DNA from: an uncultured Alistipes sp.
GTDB lineage: Bacteria > Bacteroidota > Bacteroidia > Bacteroidales > Rikenellaceae
Direction of reading: 5' to 3'
Length of the DNA: 64,000 nucleotides
Assembly (NCBI GenBank): GCA_938014215.1
Contig: CALLRW010000040.1
Span: 1-64,000, forward strand
Below are positions 1-7,898 of this stretch, piece by piece (the first letter of the stretch is position 1; every line of letters starts with the position of its first letter). Both the position numbers and the translations under genes were made by a program. The notes under the pieces were generated by a model. It searched no databases. It saw nothing but the letters and a program-made list of their open reading frames with translations, and was not told where the DNA came from.

Positions 1-210
1 ACTCTTTTTTTATTTAACTCCTTTTTTCTCTGTAAAGCTATTTCAGGACAAGACAATCCGGCCGGACTGACCGGCGTGGACTTCATCCGCATCCACACGG
101 GCGTCAACCAGGAGAACGGCTGGCTCGGCGAGTGCTCGACCGAGATCATGGGCGTCGAGGATCTGCACCTGCTCGGCGTGGAGATCGACAGCCGGACCAT
201 CAAGAAATAA
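1..210 (+). CDS. C-terminal fragment of a surface protein (partial)
   Basis: The frame is open from base 1 to the TAA at 208-210. Its last part reads as coherent protein with GC-rich codons (LTGVDFIRIHTG, then NGWLGECSTEIMG). This resembles the C-terminal end of the PKD-like or unnamed surface proteins that precede DUF5074 propeller lipoproteins in Bacteroidales; that family link is from memory of similar operons. The gene lies 33 nt upstream of the first propeller gene, so one operon is likely. The first 45 bases or so are AT- and T-rich and translate to an implausible Phe/Leu-rich string. The real protein may therefore be broken or misassembled there, or simply continue beyond the left edge. 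Confidence 0.5.
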   Translation, partial: TLFLFNSFFLCKAISGQDNPAGLTGVDFIRIHTGVNQENGWLGECSTEIMGVEDLHLLGVEIDSRTIKK

Positions 211-243
211 CACGTTTAATTCCCTTTTATATTCCCGTAACAC

Positions 244-1692
244 ATGCTTAGAAAGACTTGGAGTCTGCTGTTGCCGGTCGTCGTGCTGACGCTCGGCAGC
301 TGCAGCGATGAGAAAGAGACGGCCCCCGCGCCGACCTTTGAACTGACGACGGAGATCACGGCCGGCGAGCCGCAGTTCGTTGTCCCCGGCAAGAGTATCG
401 AACTGGCCTACACGGCTGCCAACGTCGCTTCGGTCGAGGCCGGAGGACTGGGCGAAGGGTGGAGTGCCGAGGTGGATCCGACGGCCGGCCGCATCGAGAT
501 CGCGGCCACGGACGATGCCGTGACCCGTACCACGCTGAAGATCACGGCTGCCGGAATGAACGGCGAGAGCCTTGCCAAGGAGGTGGAGCTCTACTGCCTC
601 AATGCCTTCGACGATCCGCAGGGTGTCTTCGTGCTCAACGAGGGCAACATGACCACCGAGAACGGTTCGCTGACCTGGATTTCACCCGAAGGCTACGTGC
701 TGGACGATGCCTACCGGACGGTCAACGGCACGGAGCTGGGCAACGTGGCACAGGACATGGCCTTCTGCGACGGCAAGATCTACATCATCTCGCAGAACGG
801 CAACAAGAACCCCAACGGCACGACGTTCGAGAACGACGGCATGCTGGTGGTTGCGGATGCCCGCACGCTGAAGCGCACGGCCGCCTTCACGAACGAGGAG
901 CTCGAGGATCTCGACTGGCCGACGCACATCGCCGTGCTGGACGAGCGCCACGTCTACATCCGCGACAATGCCGGTATCTACCACTTCGACCCGACGACCG
1001 AAGCGATGACCTTCGTGAGCGGATCGGACGGCGCCCCGAAGTGCCGCTTCGTCACCCTCAACGGCAAGGCCTACACCTTCAAGTCGGGCTATTCGAGCAA
1101 GCTGCTCGAGATCTCGACCGCCAGCGATGCCGTGACGTCGATCTCCTTCCCCTACAGCGTTCCCTGCATGATCAACCGCGTGCTGGGCATCCAGGGGGCC
1201 GATGACGGCCGGATCTGGGTGATGACCTCCACCTCGACGACCGTCGGGTCGGGTCAGATCGCCATCGGCAAGTTCAACCCCGCGGACCGCACGATGATCC
1301 AGCGCCGGATCGGTGTCGAACCCGGAGTCGGTTCGTCGGGCGAGGCCTTTGCCGCCCACGGCAACAACCTCTACTATGCCGACGGGGTGACGGTCTACTG
1401 CCTGCCCTTCGACGAGAGCGAGGATCTCAAGGCCGAATCGGGCCTCGATGCCGAGCAGTGGATGGTCGACCTCTCGGCGCTGGACAAGAATGCCGGACAG
1501 CCTTACAACGGACTGGGCGTACACCCCGCTTCGGGCCGCGTCTACATCAACACGATCAAGTCGTTCGCCCTCTTTACGCAGAACCAGATCTGGGGCTTCG
1601 ACTTCGCCGTCAACGCCGAGGCTCCGGCCGTCAAGTACGAGAACTACACCAACTTCCCGGCCGGCTTCTACTTCCCGACCGCGCGTCAATAA
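244..1692 (+). CDS. DUF5074/YncE-like beta-propeller surface lipoprotein (BtuG-like)
   Basis: This is a lipoprotein of 482 residues. The signal peptide ends at the lipobox Leu-Gly-Ser-Cys20 and is followed by SDEKE, an acidic stretch of the kind that directs Bacteroidetes lipoproteins to the cell surface. Residues 30-115 look like an Ig-like beta domain. From about residue 122 (GVFVLNEGNM) to the end, short beta-strand repeats with motifs such as GKIYIISQNG and NNLYYADG indicate a propeller. The vitamin B12-capturing BtuG lipoproteins have this GVFVLNEGN start and fold, so cobalamin or a similar small ligand is possible. No BtuB gene lies in the window, so the ligand is not established. A paralogue follows 9 nt downstream. 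Confidence 0.75.
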   Translation: MLRKTWSLLLPVVVLTLGSCSDEKETAPAPTFELTTEITAGEPQFVVPGKSIELAYTAANVASVEAGGLGEGWSAEVDPTAGRIEIAATDDAVTRTTLKITAAGMNGESLAKEVELYCLNAFDDPQGVFVLNEGNMTTENGSLTWISPEGYVLDDAYRTVNGTELGNVAQDMAFCDGKIYIISQNGNKNPNGTTFENDGMLVVADARTLKRTAAFTNEELEDLDWPTHIAVLDERHVYIRDNAGIYHFDPTTEAMTFVSGSDGAPKCRFVTLNGKAYTFKSGYSSKLLEISTASDAVTSISFPYSVPCMINRVLGIQGADDGRIWVMTSTSTTVGSGQIAIGKFNPADRTMIQRRIGVEPGVGSSGEAFAAHGNNLYYADGVTVYCLPFDESEDLKAESGLDAEQWMVDLSALDKNAGQPYNGLGVHPASGRVYINTIKSFALFTQNQIWGFDFAVNAEAPAVKYENYTNFPAGFYFPTARQ

Positions 1693-1701
1693 TCCCGTAA
1701 A

Positions 1702-2991
1702 ATGAAGCGAACAATGAGAAACGGATGGATGGCAGCCCTCCTGCTGGCGGGCGCAGCGGTCGTGGCGGGCGGATGCTCGTCCGACTCGGAGAATACCGCC
1801 AACAACGGCGAAAACGGCAACAACGGCGGCAGCCAGCCGACGGAACTCGGCGGATACGCCTCGTCCGACGGCGTGCTGGTGCTCAACCAGGGGGCTCCGC
1901 GGCTGGAGAACGGTTCGGTGACGTGGATCTCGCCCGAGGGCACGGTCGAACAGAATGTCTACCGCACGGTCAACGGCTCGGCCGTCGGCAACACGTCGCA
2001 GGATCTCTACCTCTGCGGCGGCAAGATCTACATCATGAGCAACAACACGTCGGTCCCCGATCTGGGAAACAGCGAACAGGGCGACGGTACGATCGTCATC
2101 GTCGACGGCGAGACCTTCCGCCGCGAGAAGGTCTTCCGCTTCGAGGATCTGATGTTCCACAAACCCGAGGGCTCGCTCGAGACGGTCGACATGCTGCCCC
2201 TGAACACGCCGCTGGAGAATCTGGCCGTCATCGACGAGCACAACCTCTTCCTGGCCGACGGTCAGGGGATGTTCCGCCTCGATACCGAGACGGGTGAGCT
2301 GCACCTTGTCGAGGGGGGCTACCACTTCGGCAACCAGGGACAGACGATCGAGACCGTCGTGGCGACGCGCGGCATGACCGTTATCGGCGACCATCTCTAC
2401 TGCGCCGGCGGCGGTTTCTGGACCAATACCCAGCTCTTCGAGTTCACGAAGGACCGCAACGAGGTGACCCGTACGCTCGACCTTTCGGGCGAGTTCATCA
2501 GCGGCATCTGCCGCACGGGCGACCATGAGATCGTCGTGGCGACGTGCGGCCGTTCGGGCTCGCTGAAGAGCTACCTGACCTTTGTCGACACCGACGCCAT
2601 GAGCATCACGCTCGAGAAGCCGATCAGCGCCGACATCTCGGCCGAGCTGATGAACTCGTCGGGCGTGACGCTGGCGGGCGACTACCTCTATTTCACCGGC
2701 GGAACGCTCACCGTGAGTCGCATTTCGCTCAAGACGTGGAAGATCGAGGAGTATATCCACGTGACGGACGACGTACCGCAGGCTCGCTATCTGACCTGCA
2801 ACGTCGTGGCCGATTCGCAGAAGAACCTGCTGTATGTCTCGGTTTCGGACGATCTGAACGAGGCGAAGACCGCCAACGGAAACATCCTCGTCTACGATTG
2901 CAGCGGCGACGAGGCGCGTCTGGTGCAGAACATCGAGAACAAGGCCAGCTATCCGGTCAATATCTATCCCATGTCGCGCTTCTACCGGTAG
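1702..2991 (+). CDS. second DUF5074/YncE-like propeller surface lipoprotein
   Basis: The protein has 429 residues and a lipobox Gly-Gly-Cys25. An Asn/Gly-rich linker (residues 33-46) follows, then a propeller starting at GVLVLNQGAPRLENGSVTW, which parallels the upstream gene (GVFVLNEGNMTTENGSLTW). The shared phrases YRTVNG, GKIYI and WISPEG show tandem paralogy. This copy lacks the N-terminal Ig-like domain of its neighbour, so the propeller sits close to the lipid anchor. It is the last gene of its unit and ends 25 nt before a bidirectional terminator. The ligand is unknown. A BtuG-like binding role is inferred from fold and context only. Confidence 0.75.
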   Translation: MKRTMRNGWMAALLLAGAAVVAGGCSSDSENTANNGENGNNGGSQPTELGGYASSDGVLVLNQGAPRLENGSVTWISPEGTVEQNVYRTVNGSAVGNTSQDLYLCGGKIYIMSNNTSVPDLGNSEQGDGTIVIVDGETFRREKVFRFEDLMFHKPEGSLETVDMLPLNTPLENLAVIDEHNLFLADGQGMFRLDTETGELHLVEGGYHFGNQGQTIETVVATRGMTVIGDHLYCAGGGFWTNTQLFEFTKDRNEVTRTLDLSGEFISGICRTGDHEIVVATCGRSGSLKSYLTFVDTDAMSITLEKPISADISAELMNSSGVTLAGDYLYFTGGTLTVSRISLKTWKIEEYIHVTDDVPQARYLTCNVVADSQKNLLYVSVSDDLNEAKTANGNILVYDCSGDEARLVQNIENKASYPVNIYPMSRFYR

Positions 2992-3015
2992 AGCCACCCC
3001 GAAGCCCGACAACGA

Positions 3016-3048
3016 AAAAGGCCGCACCCTCAGCAGGGTGCGGCCTTT
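3016..3048. terminator. bidirectional rho-independent terminator
   Basis: A 14-bp perfect stem (arms 3017-3030 and 3035-3048, loop CAGC) is flanked by A-run and T-run sequence, so it works in both directions. It separates the propeller genes from the convergent aspA gene. Confidence 0.9.
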
Positions 3049-3072
3049 CTTGTTGCGGATCCCGCCGGCGGG

Positions 3073-4506
3073 TTATTCGGTGACCCGCTTGCGGGGATGG
3101 ATCATGTTCTCCGGGCGGAGGATCTTGTCGAGCTCCTCCTGGCTCATCAGCTTGTGCTCGAGCACCAGGTCGTAGATGCCCTTTCCGCTCTTGAGCGCCT
3201 CCTTGGCCAGCATGCTCGAGGTTTCGTAGCCCAGATAGGGGTTCAGCGCCGTCACCAGGCCGATGCTGCCGTAGACCATCCGGCGGCAGACCTCCTCGTT
3301 GGCGGTGATGCCGTCGATGCACTTCTCACGCAGCGTATGGATGGCGTTGACCAGCATTTCGATGCTTTCGAAGAGGCTGTAGACGATGATCGGCTCCATG
3401 ACGTTGAGCTCGAGCTGCCCGGCCTCGGCGGCGATGGTCACCGAGAGGTCGTTGCCGATGACGCGGAAGGCCACCTGATTGACCACCTCGGGGATCACGG
3501 GGTTGACCTTTCCGGGCATGATCGACGATCCGGGCTGACGCGGCGGGAGGTTGATCTCGTTCAGACCGCAGCGCGGGCCCGACGAGAGCAGACGCAGGTC
3601 GTTGCAGATCTTCGAGAGCTTGACGGCCAGCCGCTTCAGGGCCGAGGAGTTCATGATGAAGGCGCCCGTGTCGCTCGTAGCCTCGACGAGGTTCGAGGCC
3701 TCGAGCAGGGGCAGACCCGTAATCTGGCTGAGGTGGTGGGTGCAGAGGCCGGCATATTCGGGATCGGCGTTGATGCCCGTACCAATGGCCGTGGCGCCCA
3801 TGTTGATCTCAAAGAAGAGGCGCATGTTGGTTTCGAGGCGTTCGATCTCTTCGGTGAGGTTGGCGGCATAGGCCTCGAACTCCTGGCCGAGGGTCATCGG
3901 CACGGCATCCTGCAGCTGCGTGCGGCCCATCTTGATGATGTGGGCGAACTCCTCGCCTTTGGCGTGGAAGCTGGCGATCAGCTCGCGCAGCGCGGCGACG
4001 AGCTTCTGGATGCTGCGCACCAGGGCGATGCGTACGGCCGTGGGGTAGGCGTCGTTGGTCGACTGCGAGAGGTTGACGTGGTTGTTCGGGTGGCAGTACT
4101 GGTATTCACCCTTGCGGTGTCCGAGGAGTTCGAGGGCGCGGTTGGCGATCACCTCGTTGGCATTCATGTTGGTGGAGGTGCCGGCACCGCCCTGGACCAT
4201 GTCGACGACGAACTGTTCGCGGAATTTGCCTTCGCGCAGCTCCTCGCAGGCCCGGACAATGGCATCGGCGATCTGCGGGTCAAGCAGCTTGAGGTCGCGG
4301 TTGGCCCGGGCGGCCCCCTCCTTGACTTCGGCCAGGGCGCGGATCAGCTCGGGGAAGAAGCTCAGGCGAACCCGGCTGATGTGGAAGTTATCCACGGCAC
4401 GCATGGTCTGGATGCCGAAATAGTACTCGTCGGGGATGTTCATTTCGCCCAACAGATCGTGCTCACGTCGGGTAGCGCCCGACAACTCGATGTTCATGAA
4501 GTCCAT
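3073..4506 (-). CDS. aspA: aspartate ammonia-lyase
   Basis: The enzyme reversibly deaminates L-aspartate to fumarate and ammonia in the cytoplasm. In anaerobic Bacteroidales it can feed fumarate respiration. The protein shows the whole fumarase/aspartase pattern: GAGTSTNMNANEV, the HPNNHVN and SQSTND blocks, and the superfamily signature GSSIMPGKVNP near residue 326, with length (477 residues) typical of AspA. An upstream in-frame ATG at 4533 overlaps a TAATTTTG promoter box (4531-4538). I therefore place the start at 4506 (MDFMNIELSG); 4497 is the alternative. The gene is monocistronic and convergent with the propeller operon. Fumarase class II is less likely because of the GGAGTSTNMN block, but the two families are close. 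Confidence 0.9.
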   Translation of the reverse strand: MDFMNIELSGATRREHDLLGEMNIPDEYYFGIQTMRAVDNFHISRVRLSFFPELIRALAEVKEGAARANRDLKLLDPQIADAIVRACEELREGKFREQFVVDMVQGGAGTSTNMNANEVIANRALELLGHRKGEYQYCHPNNHVNLSQSTNDAYPTAVRIALVRSIQKLVAALRELIASFHAKGEEFAHIIKMGRTQLQDAVPMTLGQEFEAYAANLTEEIERLETNMRLFFEINMGATAIGTGINADPEYAGLCTHHLSQITGLPLLEASNLVEATSDTGAFIMNSSALKRLAVKLSKICNDLRLLSSGPRCGLNEINLPPRQPGSSIMPGKVNPVIPEVVNQVAFRVIGNDLSVTIAAEAGQLELNVMEPIIVYSLFESIEMLVNAIHTLREKCIDGITANEEVCRRMVYGSIGLVTALNPYLGYETSSMLAKEALKSGKGIYDLVLEHKLMSQEELDKILRPENMIHPRKRVTE

Positions 4507-4530
4507 GATTTCGTTATTTTTGATGTACAA

Positions 4531-4538
4531 CAAAATTA
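4531..4538 (-). promoter_or_regulatory. promoter -7 box of aspA
   Basis: TAATTTTG on the minus strand matches the Bacteroidetes TAnnTTTG box, with a TTG element about 20 nt upstream. It lies about 25 nt before the ATG at 4506 and rules out the longer start at 4533. Confidence 0.65.
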
Positions 4539-4644
4539 AGTGAACTTGCGCAACAAAACAATTTCCCGACCCTCTATTTTTGGGGGATGGGGCCTTTTCT
4601 GCGGGAAATGAGGAGTTTGCAGGGGCGAACGCGGGCGGAGGGGG

Positions 4645-5487
4645 TTAGCGTCTGTTCCGGGCGCGGAATTCGAGCGGCGTCATGGCGTGGAATTCCCGGA
4701 AGGCCTTGATCAGGTGGGCCGAGTCGACATACCCGAGCCGCGCGGCGATCTCCTTGACGGTCAGTGAACTTTCGGTGAGCAGGTGTTCGATGGCGCGGAT
4801 GCGGATGCGGCGGATGTAGTGGCGCAGATCCTCCTGGAAGTGGCGTTTGAAGTAGGGGCCCACGTACGTGGGGGACAGGTGAAAGCGTTCGCCGAGGGCT
4901 TCGCAGGTCAGCCGTTCGGGCGAGGCGATCTGCTGCTGGATATACTGCAGCAGGTAGAGGGCGCGGTCGGAGGGTTCGGCAACGGGGATCCCCTCGTGGT
5001 CGGGCAGCTGCAGATAGTGGTCGGCCGCCAGCACCAGGATGCTGTTGAGCCACGACCGGATCAGCTGGTTCGAGACTTCGCGGCGGGCCTTCTCCTCCTC
5101 CTCGATGAAGGCGAAGAGCCGGTCGACGGTCTGGGCGTCGCGACCCGTGAGCGAGACGGCGCACCGCCCGACAGAGGCCTGCAGCGCCTGTTCGATGCGC
5201 CGGCCGAGGTAGTCGGCCGCGTAACCGGCCGTGAAGCGGAGGAAGACATAGACGCTCGGGCGGTCGATCGTGAAGCGGTGGACCGTGTCGGGCGGGATCA
5301 GGAAGAGCGACCGCGCCCGGTAGCGGCACAGCTGGGTCCGGCACCCCTCTTCGCGCACGTAGAACGTGCCGCTTCCCTCGCGCACGTAGGCCATCTCGTA
5401 GAATGAGTGCTGGTGTTCGTCGATCGGGAATTTCGAGTGCCGGCGGATCAGCACCTCGACCGGCTGGTAGAGATTCTCCTTCCACAT
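4645..5487 (-). CDS. AraC-family transcriptional regulator
   Basis: The protein has 280 residues. The N-terminal half is an AraC-type cupin (for example HQHSFYEMAYVREGSGTFYV near residues 25-45 and IPPDTVHRF near 85), which would bind a small ligand. The C-terminal 95 residues carry two helix-turn-helix motifs: LTCEALGERFHLSPTYVGPYF (first) and VKEIAARLGYVDSAHLIKAF (second). The gene diverges from an EamA-family exporter across 83 nt that hold one promoter for each gene. Local control of that exporter is the simplest reading. The effector cannot be told from the sequence. Confidence 0.88.
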   Translation of the reverse strand: MWKENLYQPVEVLIRRHSKFPIDEHQHSFYEMAYVREGSGTFYVREEGCRTQLCRYRARSLFLIPPDTVHRFTIDRPSVYVFLRFTAGYAADYLGRRIEQALQASVGRCAVSLTGRDAQTVDRLFAFIEEEEKARREVSNQLIRSWLNSILVLAADHYLQLPDHEGIPVAEPSDRALYLLQYIQQQIASPERLTCEALGERFHLSPTYVGPYFKRHFQEDLRHYIRRIRIRAIEHLLTESSLTVKEIAARLGYVDSAHLIKAFREFHAMTPLEFRARNRR

Positions 5488-5512
5488 GTTGGAAACATAC
5501 TATCTTTTCGTG

Positions 5513-5520
5513 CAAATATA
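5513..5520 (-). promoter_or_regulatory. promoter -7 box of the AraC gene
   Basis: TATATTTG on the minus strand matches TAnnTTTG and lies 25 nt upstream of the AraC-family start. Confidence 0.6.
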
Positions 5521-5544
5521 CAACAATATCCCGGAGCACCGTAC

Positions 5545-5552
5545 TACTTTTG
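5545..5552 (+). promoter_or_regulatory. promoter -7 box of the EamA transporter gene
   Basis: TACTTTTG matches TAnnTTTG and lies 18 nt before the ATG at 5571. The two divergent boxes are only 24 nt apart, so one bound regulator could affect both. Confidence 0.6.
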
Positions 5553-5570
5553 GGGCGAATTTTTCGGAGT

Positions 5571-6542
5571 ATGGAAAAGATCTGTTGGAAAGGGCACGGC
5601 TCGATGCTGCTGGCCAATGTTACGTGGGGGCTGATGTCCCCGATTGCGAAGATCGTCATGGCCGGAGGGATCGTGACGCCGCTCGTACTGAGCGATCTGC
5701 GGATTTTCGGCGCGATGGTGCTGTTCTGGATCGTCTCGTTCTTCCAGAAGCCCGAGCACGTGGCACCGCACGACATGGTGCGGCTCTTCGGCGCCTCGCT
5801 GCTGGCCATTGTCTTCAACCAGGGGTGTTTCATCTTCGGCGTGGGGCTGACCTCGCCGGCCGACGCCTCGATCATCACCACGAGCATGCCGCTGTGGGCC
5901 ATGCTGCTGGCGGCCTTCTTCCTCCACGAGCCCATCACGGCGAAGAAGGTCCTCGGCATTGCCTTCGGGGCGGGCGGCGCCCTGCTGCTGATCATCGGCA
6001 GCAACCAGTCGGCCGCCGCTCAGGTCGAGGGCTCCTCGCCCGTCTGGGGCGATCTGCTGGTGCTGCTGGCCCAGCTGAGCTACGCCCTCTATATCGTGCT
6101 CTTCAAGAACTTCGTGAACCGCTACTCGCTCATCACCATCATGAAATGGATGTTCACCTACGCCTTTCTCTGCACGCTGCCCTTCTCGTACGACGACCTG
6201 ATGACCACCGACTGGGGGGCCCTCGAGGGTCGCGTGCTGGCCGGCATCCTCTTCATCGTCGTCTTCGCCACCTTCATCAGCTACATGCTGATCGTCGTCG
6301 GACAGAAGAACCTCCGCCCGACGGTGGCCGGCATGTACAACTACATCCAGCCGCTGGTGGCCTGCATCGTGACGGTAAGCCTCGGGCTCGACAGCTTCAA
6401 CCTGACCAAGGGGCTGGCCGTCTGCCTGATCTTCGGCGGCGTCTATCTGGTGACGGTCAGCAAGAGCCGTGCGGAGCTCGAGCGGGACACGGCGGCGCTG
6501 GAGCAGTCGCCCGATGCCGATGACGGCGAGGCCGACGTGTAG
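5571..6542 (+). CDS. EamA/DMT-family membrane transporter
   Basis: The protein of 323 residues is almost entirely hydrophobic, with about ten predicted membrane segments in two EamA repeats. The first starts at SMLLANVTWGLMSPIAKIV and the second near GDLLVLLAQLSYALYIVLFK. Members of this family export metabolites or amino acids across the inner membrane; the substrate cannot be read from the sequence. I chose the ATG at 5571 because it begins the first membrane repeat and sits just after a promoter box. Upstream in-frame starts would run through the AraC promoter. The C-terminus is a charged cytoplasmic tail. Confidence 0.85.
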   Translation: MEKICWKGHGSMLLANVTWGLMSPIAKIVMAGGIVTPLVLSDLRIFGAMVLFWIVSFFQKPEHVAPHDMVRLFGASLLAIVFNQGCFIFGVGLTSPADASIITTSMPLWAMLLAAFFLHEPITAKKVLGIAFGAGGALLLIIGSNQSAAAQVEGSSPVWGDLLVLLAQLSYALYIVLFKNFVNRYSLITIMKWMFTYAFLCTLPFSYDDLMTTDWGALEGRVLAGILFIVVFATFISYMLIVVGQKNLRPTVAGMYNYIQPLVACIVTVSLGLDSFNLTKGLAVCLIFGGVYLVTVSKSRAELERDTAALEQSPDADDGEADV

Positions 6543-6570
6543 CGCGGTCGTCCCCGTTTAGATACGAAAC

Positions 6571-6603
6571 GAAGGCCTCCCTGCGTGCGGCAGGGGGGCC
6601 TTC
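6571..6603. terminator. bidirectional terminator
   Basis: A 14-bp stem with one G-T pair (arms 6571-6584 and 6590-6603) has A-rich sequence on the left and TTCTTCC on the right. It lies between the convergent EamA and PepSY genes. Confidence 0.8.
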
Positions 6604-6626
6604 TTCCGTTGGTGGCACAGGCGGAT

Positions 6627-7877
6627 TCAGCGGCGCGGGGAGGGTTGTCTGCGGGCCGCGGCGCCTCGACGGCGCAGCCACAGGTAGTAGCCCGTCAGCG
6701 GGAGCGAGGCGCCGATCAGGGCCGCCGCGAAGTAGAGGATCCGGGTGAGGAGGCCGCCCCACGTGCCGGTGTGCAGGGCGTAGAACCAGCCGCGGAGCCG
6801 CTGGGCACGGGGCAGATCGTCGTAGCGGACGATCTGCCGGAGGGTGCCGTCGGCCGGGTCGAAACGCACCTTGTCCTCGCGCCGCATGTGCGAAGGGGAA
6901 CTCGTCACGATCCGGGCTTCACCGTGACTCAGCGTGATCGACCGCCGGTCGGGATAGCGCCTGCGGAGCTCCTCCGCCACGCGGTCCCACGCCCGGAGGT
7001 CGATCCCGACTGCGGCGTCCGCTTCGTGAGGGGTCGACAGTGTCGCTTCCGACTGAACTGTCTTCTGCTGTGCCGTTTCTGGCCGAACTCCTTCCGTTCG
7101 CACCATCTCCGGCCGCTCCGTTCCCGGCTGCCCCGCCTCCGGCCGAGTCTCCTTCTGCCGGGCCGTCTGTTGCACCGTCTCCTGCCGCGGGGATCCGCCG
7201 AAGAGGGCGTAGGCGGCCGTGCGGTACCAACCGAACGACCAGGTGAGCCCCGTGAGGGCCATCACCAGCAGCAACAGCGTGGCGTAGAATCCCAGTGCGA
7301 CGTGGCTGTCGTACCAGAATCGCCGCAGGCCGTGGCGCCAGGAGATTGTCAGCCGGTTTTTCAGCGCCTTGCGGCTCCGGGGAATCCAGATGACGAGCCC
7401 GCTCACCAGAATGACGACCAGCAGCAGGGTCGAGATGCCGACCACCCGCTTCCCGATCGACCCCTCGCCCTTGGAGGCCGGGGCATCGAGGAGCCAGCGG
7501 TGGAGCTTGCGCACGTTCTGGAAAAAGGCCGGACGCTTCGTCCAGCCGAGCACCTCACCCGTGTAGGGGTCGACGCTCAGCGTGCGGCGGGCAACGCCCC
7601 GGAACGAGGCCATGCAGCTCGCTGCGGGGTCTGCCGGCAGTTCCAGAGCGGTCAGCTCGAGCGAATCGGGCAGTTGCCGGCGGATGCTGTCGACCAGTTG
7701 CGAAGGGGTGAGACGCGGCGCGCCGGGCGGAACCGCCACCCGGTAGAGGTGCGGATCGAGTGCCCGGGTGATCTCGCCCTCGAAGACGAGCAGCGCCCCC
7801 GTCAGCGAGACCACCGTAATCACCGCCCCGAGTGGGATCGACAACCAGCGGTGGAGCTTCGTGAAGAACTTTCTCAT
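6627..7877 (-). CDS. xusC: PepSY-domain inner-membrane protein (XusC-like)
   Basis: The protein has 416 residues. PepSY-associated membrane helices lie at about 13-34, 146-166 and 195-217, with another near 370-400, and the conserved LHRWL motif appears twice (residues 8-12 and 125-129). Such proteins accompany iron-siderophore uptake and may reduce ferric siderophores at the inner membrane. The order receptor, DUF4374 lipoprotein, PepSY protein matches the Bacteroides xusABC operon, hence the symbol; function is inferred from that order. A Glu/Gln/Arg/Pro-rich insert at residues 235-284 has a 10-residue period (RPE at 245, 255 and 265). It follows the third helix and is not a usual part of the family. 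Confidence 0.8.
   Translation of the reverse strand: MRKFFTKLHRWLSIPLGAVITVVSLTGALLVFEGEITRALDPHLYRVAVPPGAPRLTPSQLVDSIRRQLPDSLELTALELPADPAASCMASFRGVARRTLSVDPYTGEVLGWTKRPAFFQNVRKLHRWLLDAPASKGEGSIGKRVVGISTLLLVVILVSGLVIWIPRSRKALKNRLTISWRHGLRRFWYDSHVALGFYATLLLLVMALTGLTWSFGWYRTAAYALFGGSPRQETVQQTARQKETRPEAGQPGTERPEMVRTEGVRPETAQQKTVQSEATLSTPHEADAAVGIDLRAWDRVAEELRRRYPDRRSITLSHGEARIVTSSPSHMRREDKVRFDPADGTLRQIVRYDDLPRAQRLRGWFYALHTGTWGGLLTRILYFAAALIGASLPLTGYYLWLRRRGAAARRQPSPRR
7026..7175 (-). repeat. 30-bp coding tandem repeat in the PepSY gene
   Basis: Five diverged 10-residue units (residues 235-284) are aligned by RPE/RPE/RPE/QSE at a strict spacing of ten. The encoded linker is hydrophilic and probably disordered. 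Confidence 0.6.
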
Positions 7878-7898
7878 GGTGATATCGGGTTGTGCGTA

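Noticed and set aside
1..45. Pyrimidine run ending CAG, like an intron 3' splice site
   Set aside because: Spliceosomal introns do not occur in bacteria, and no group I or II intron parts are visible. An edge or assembly effect is more likely.
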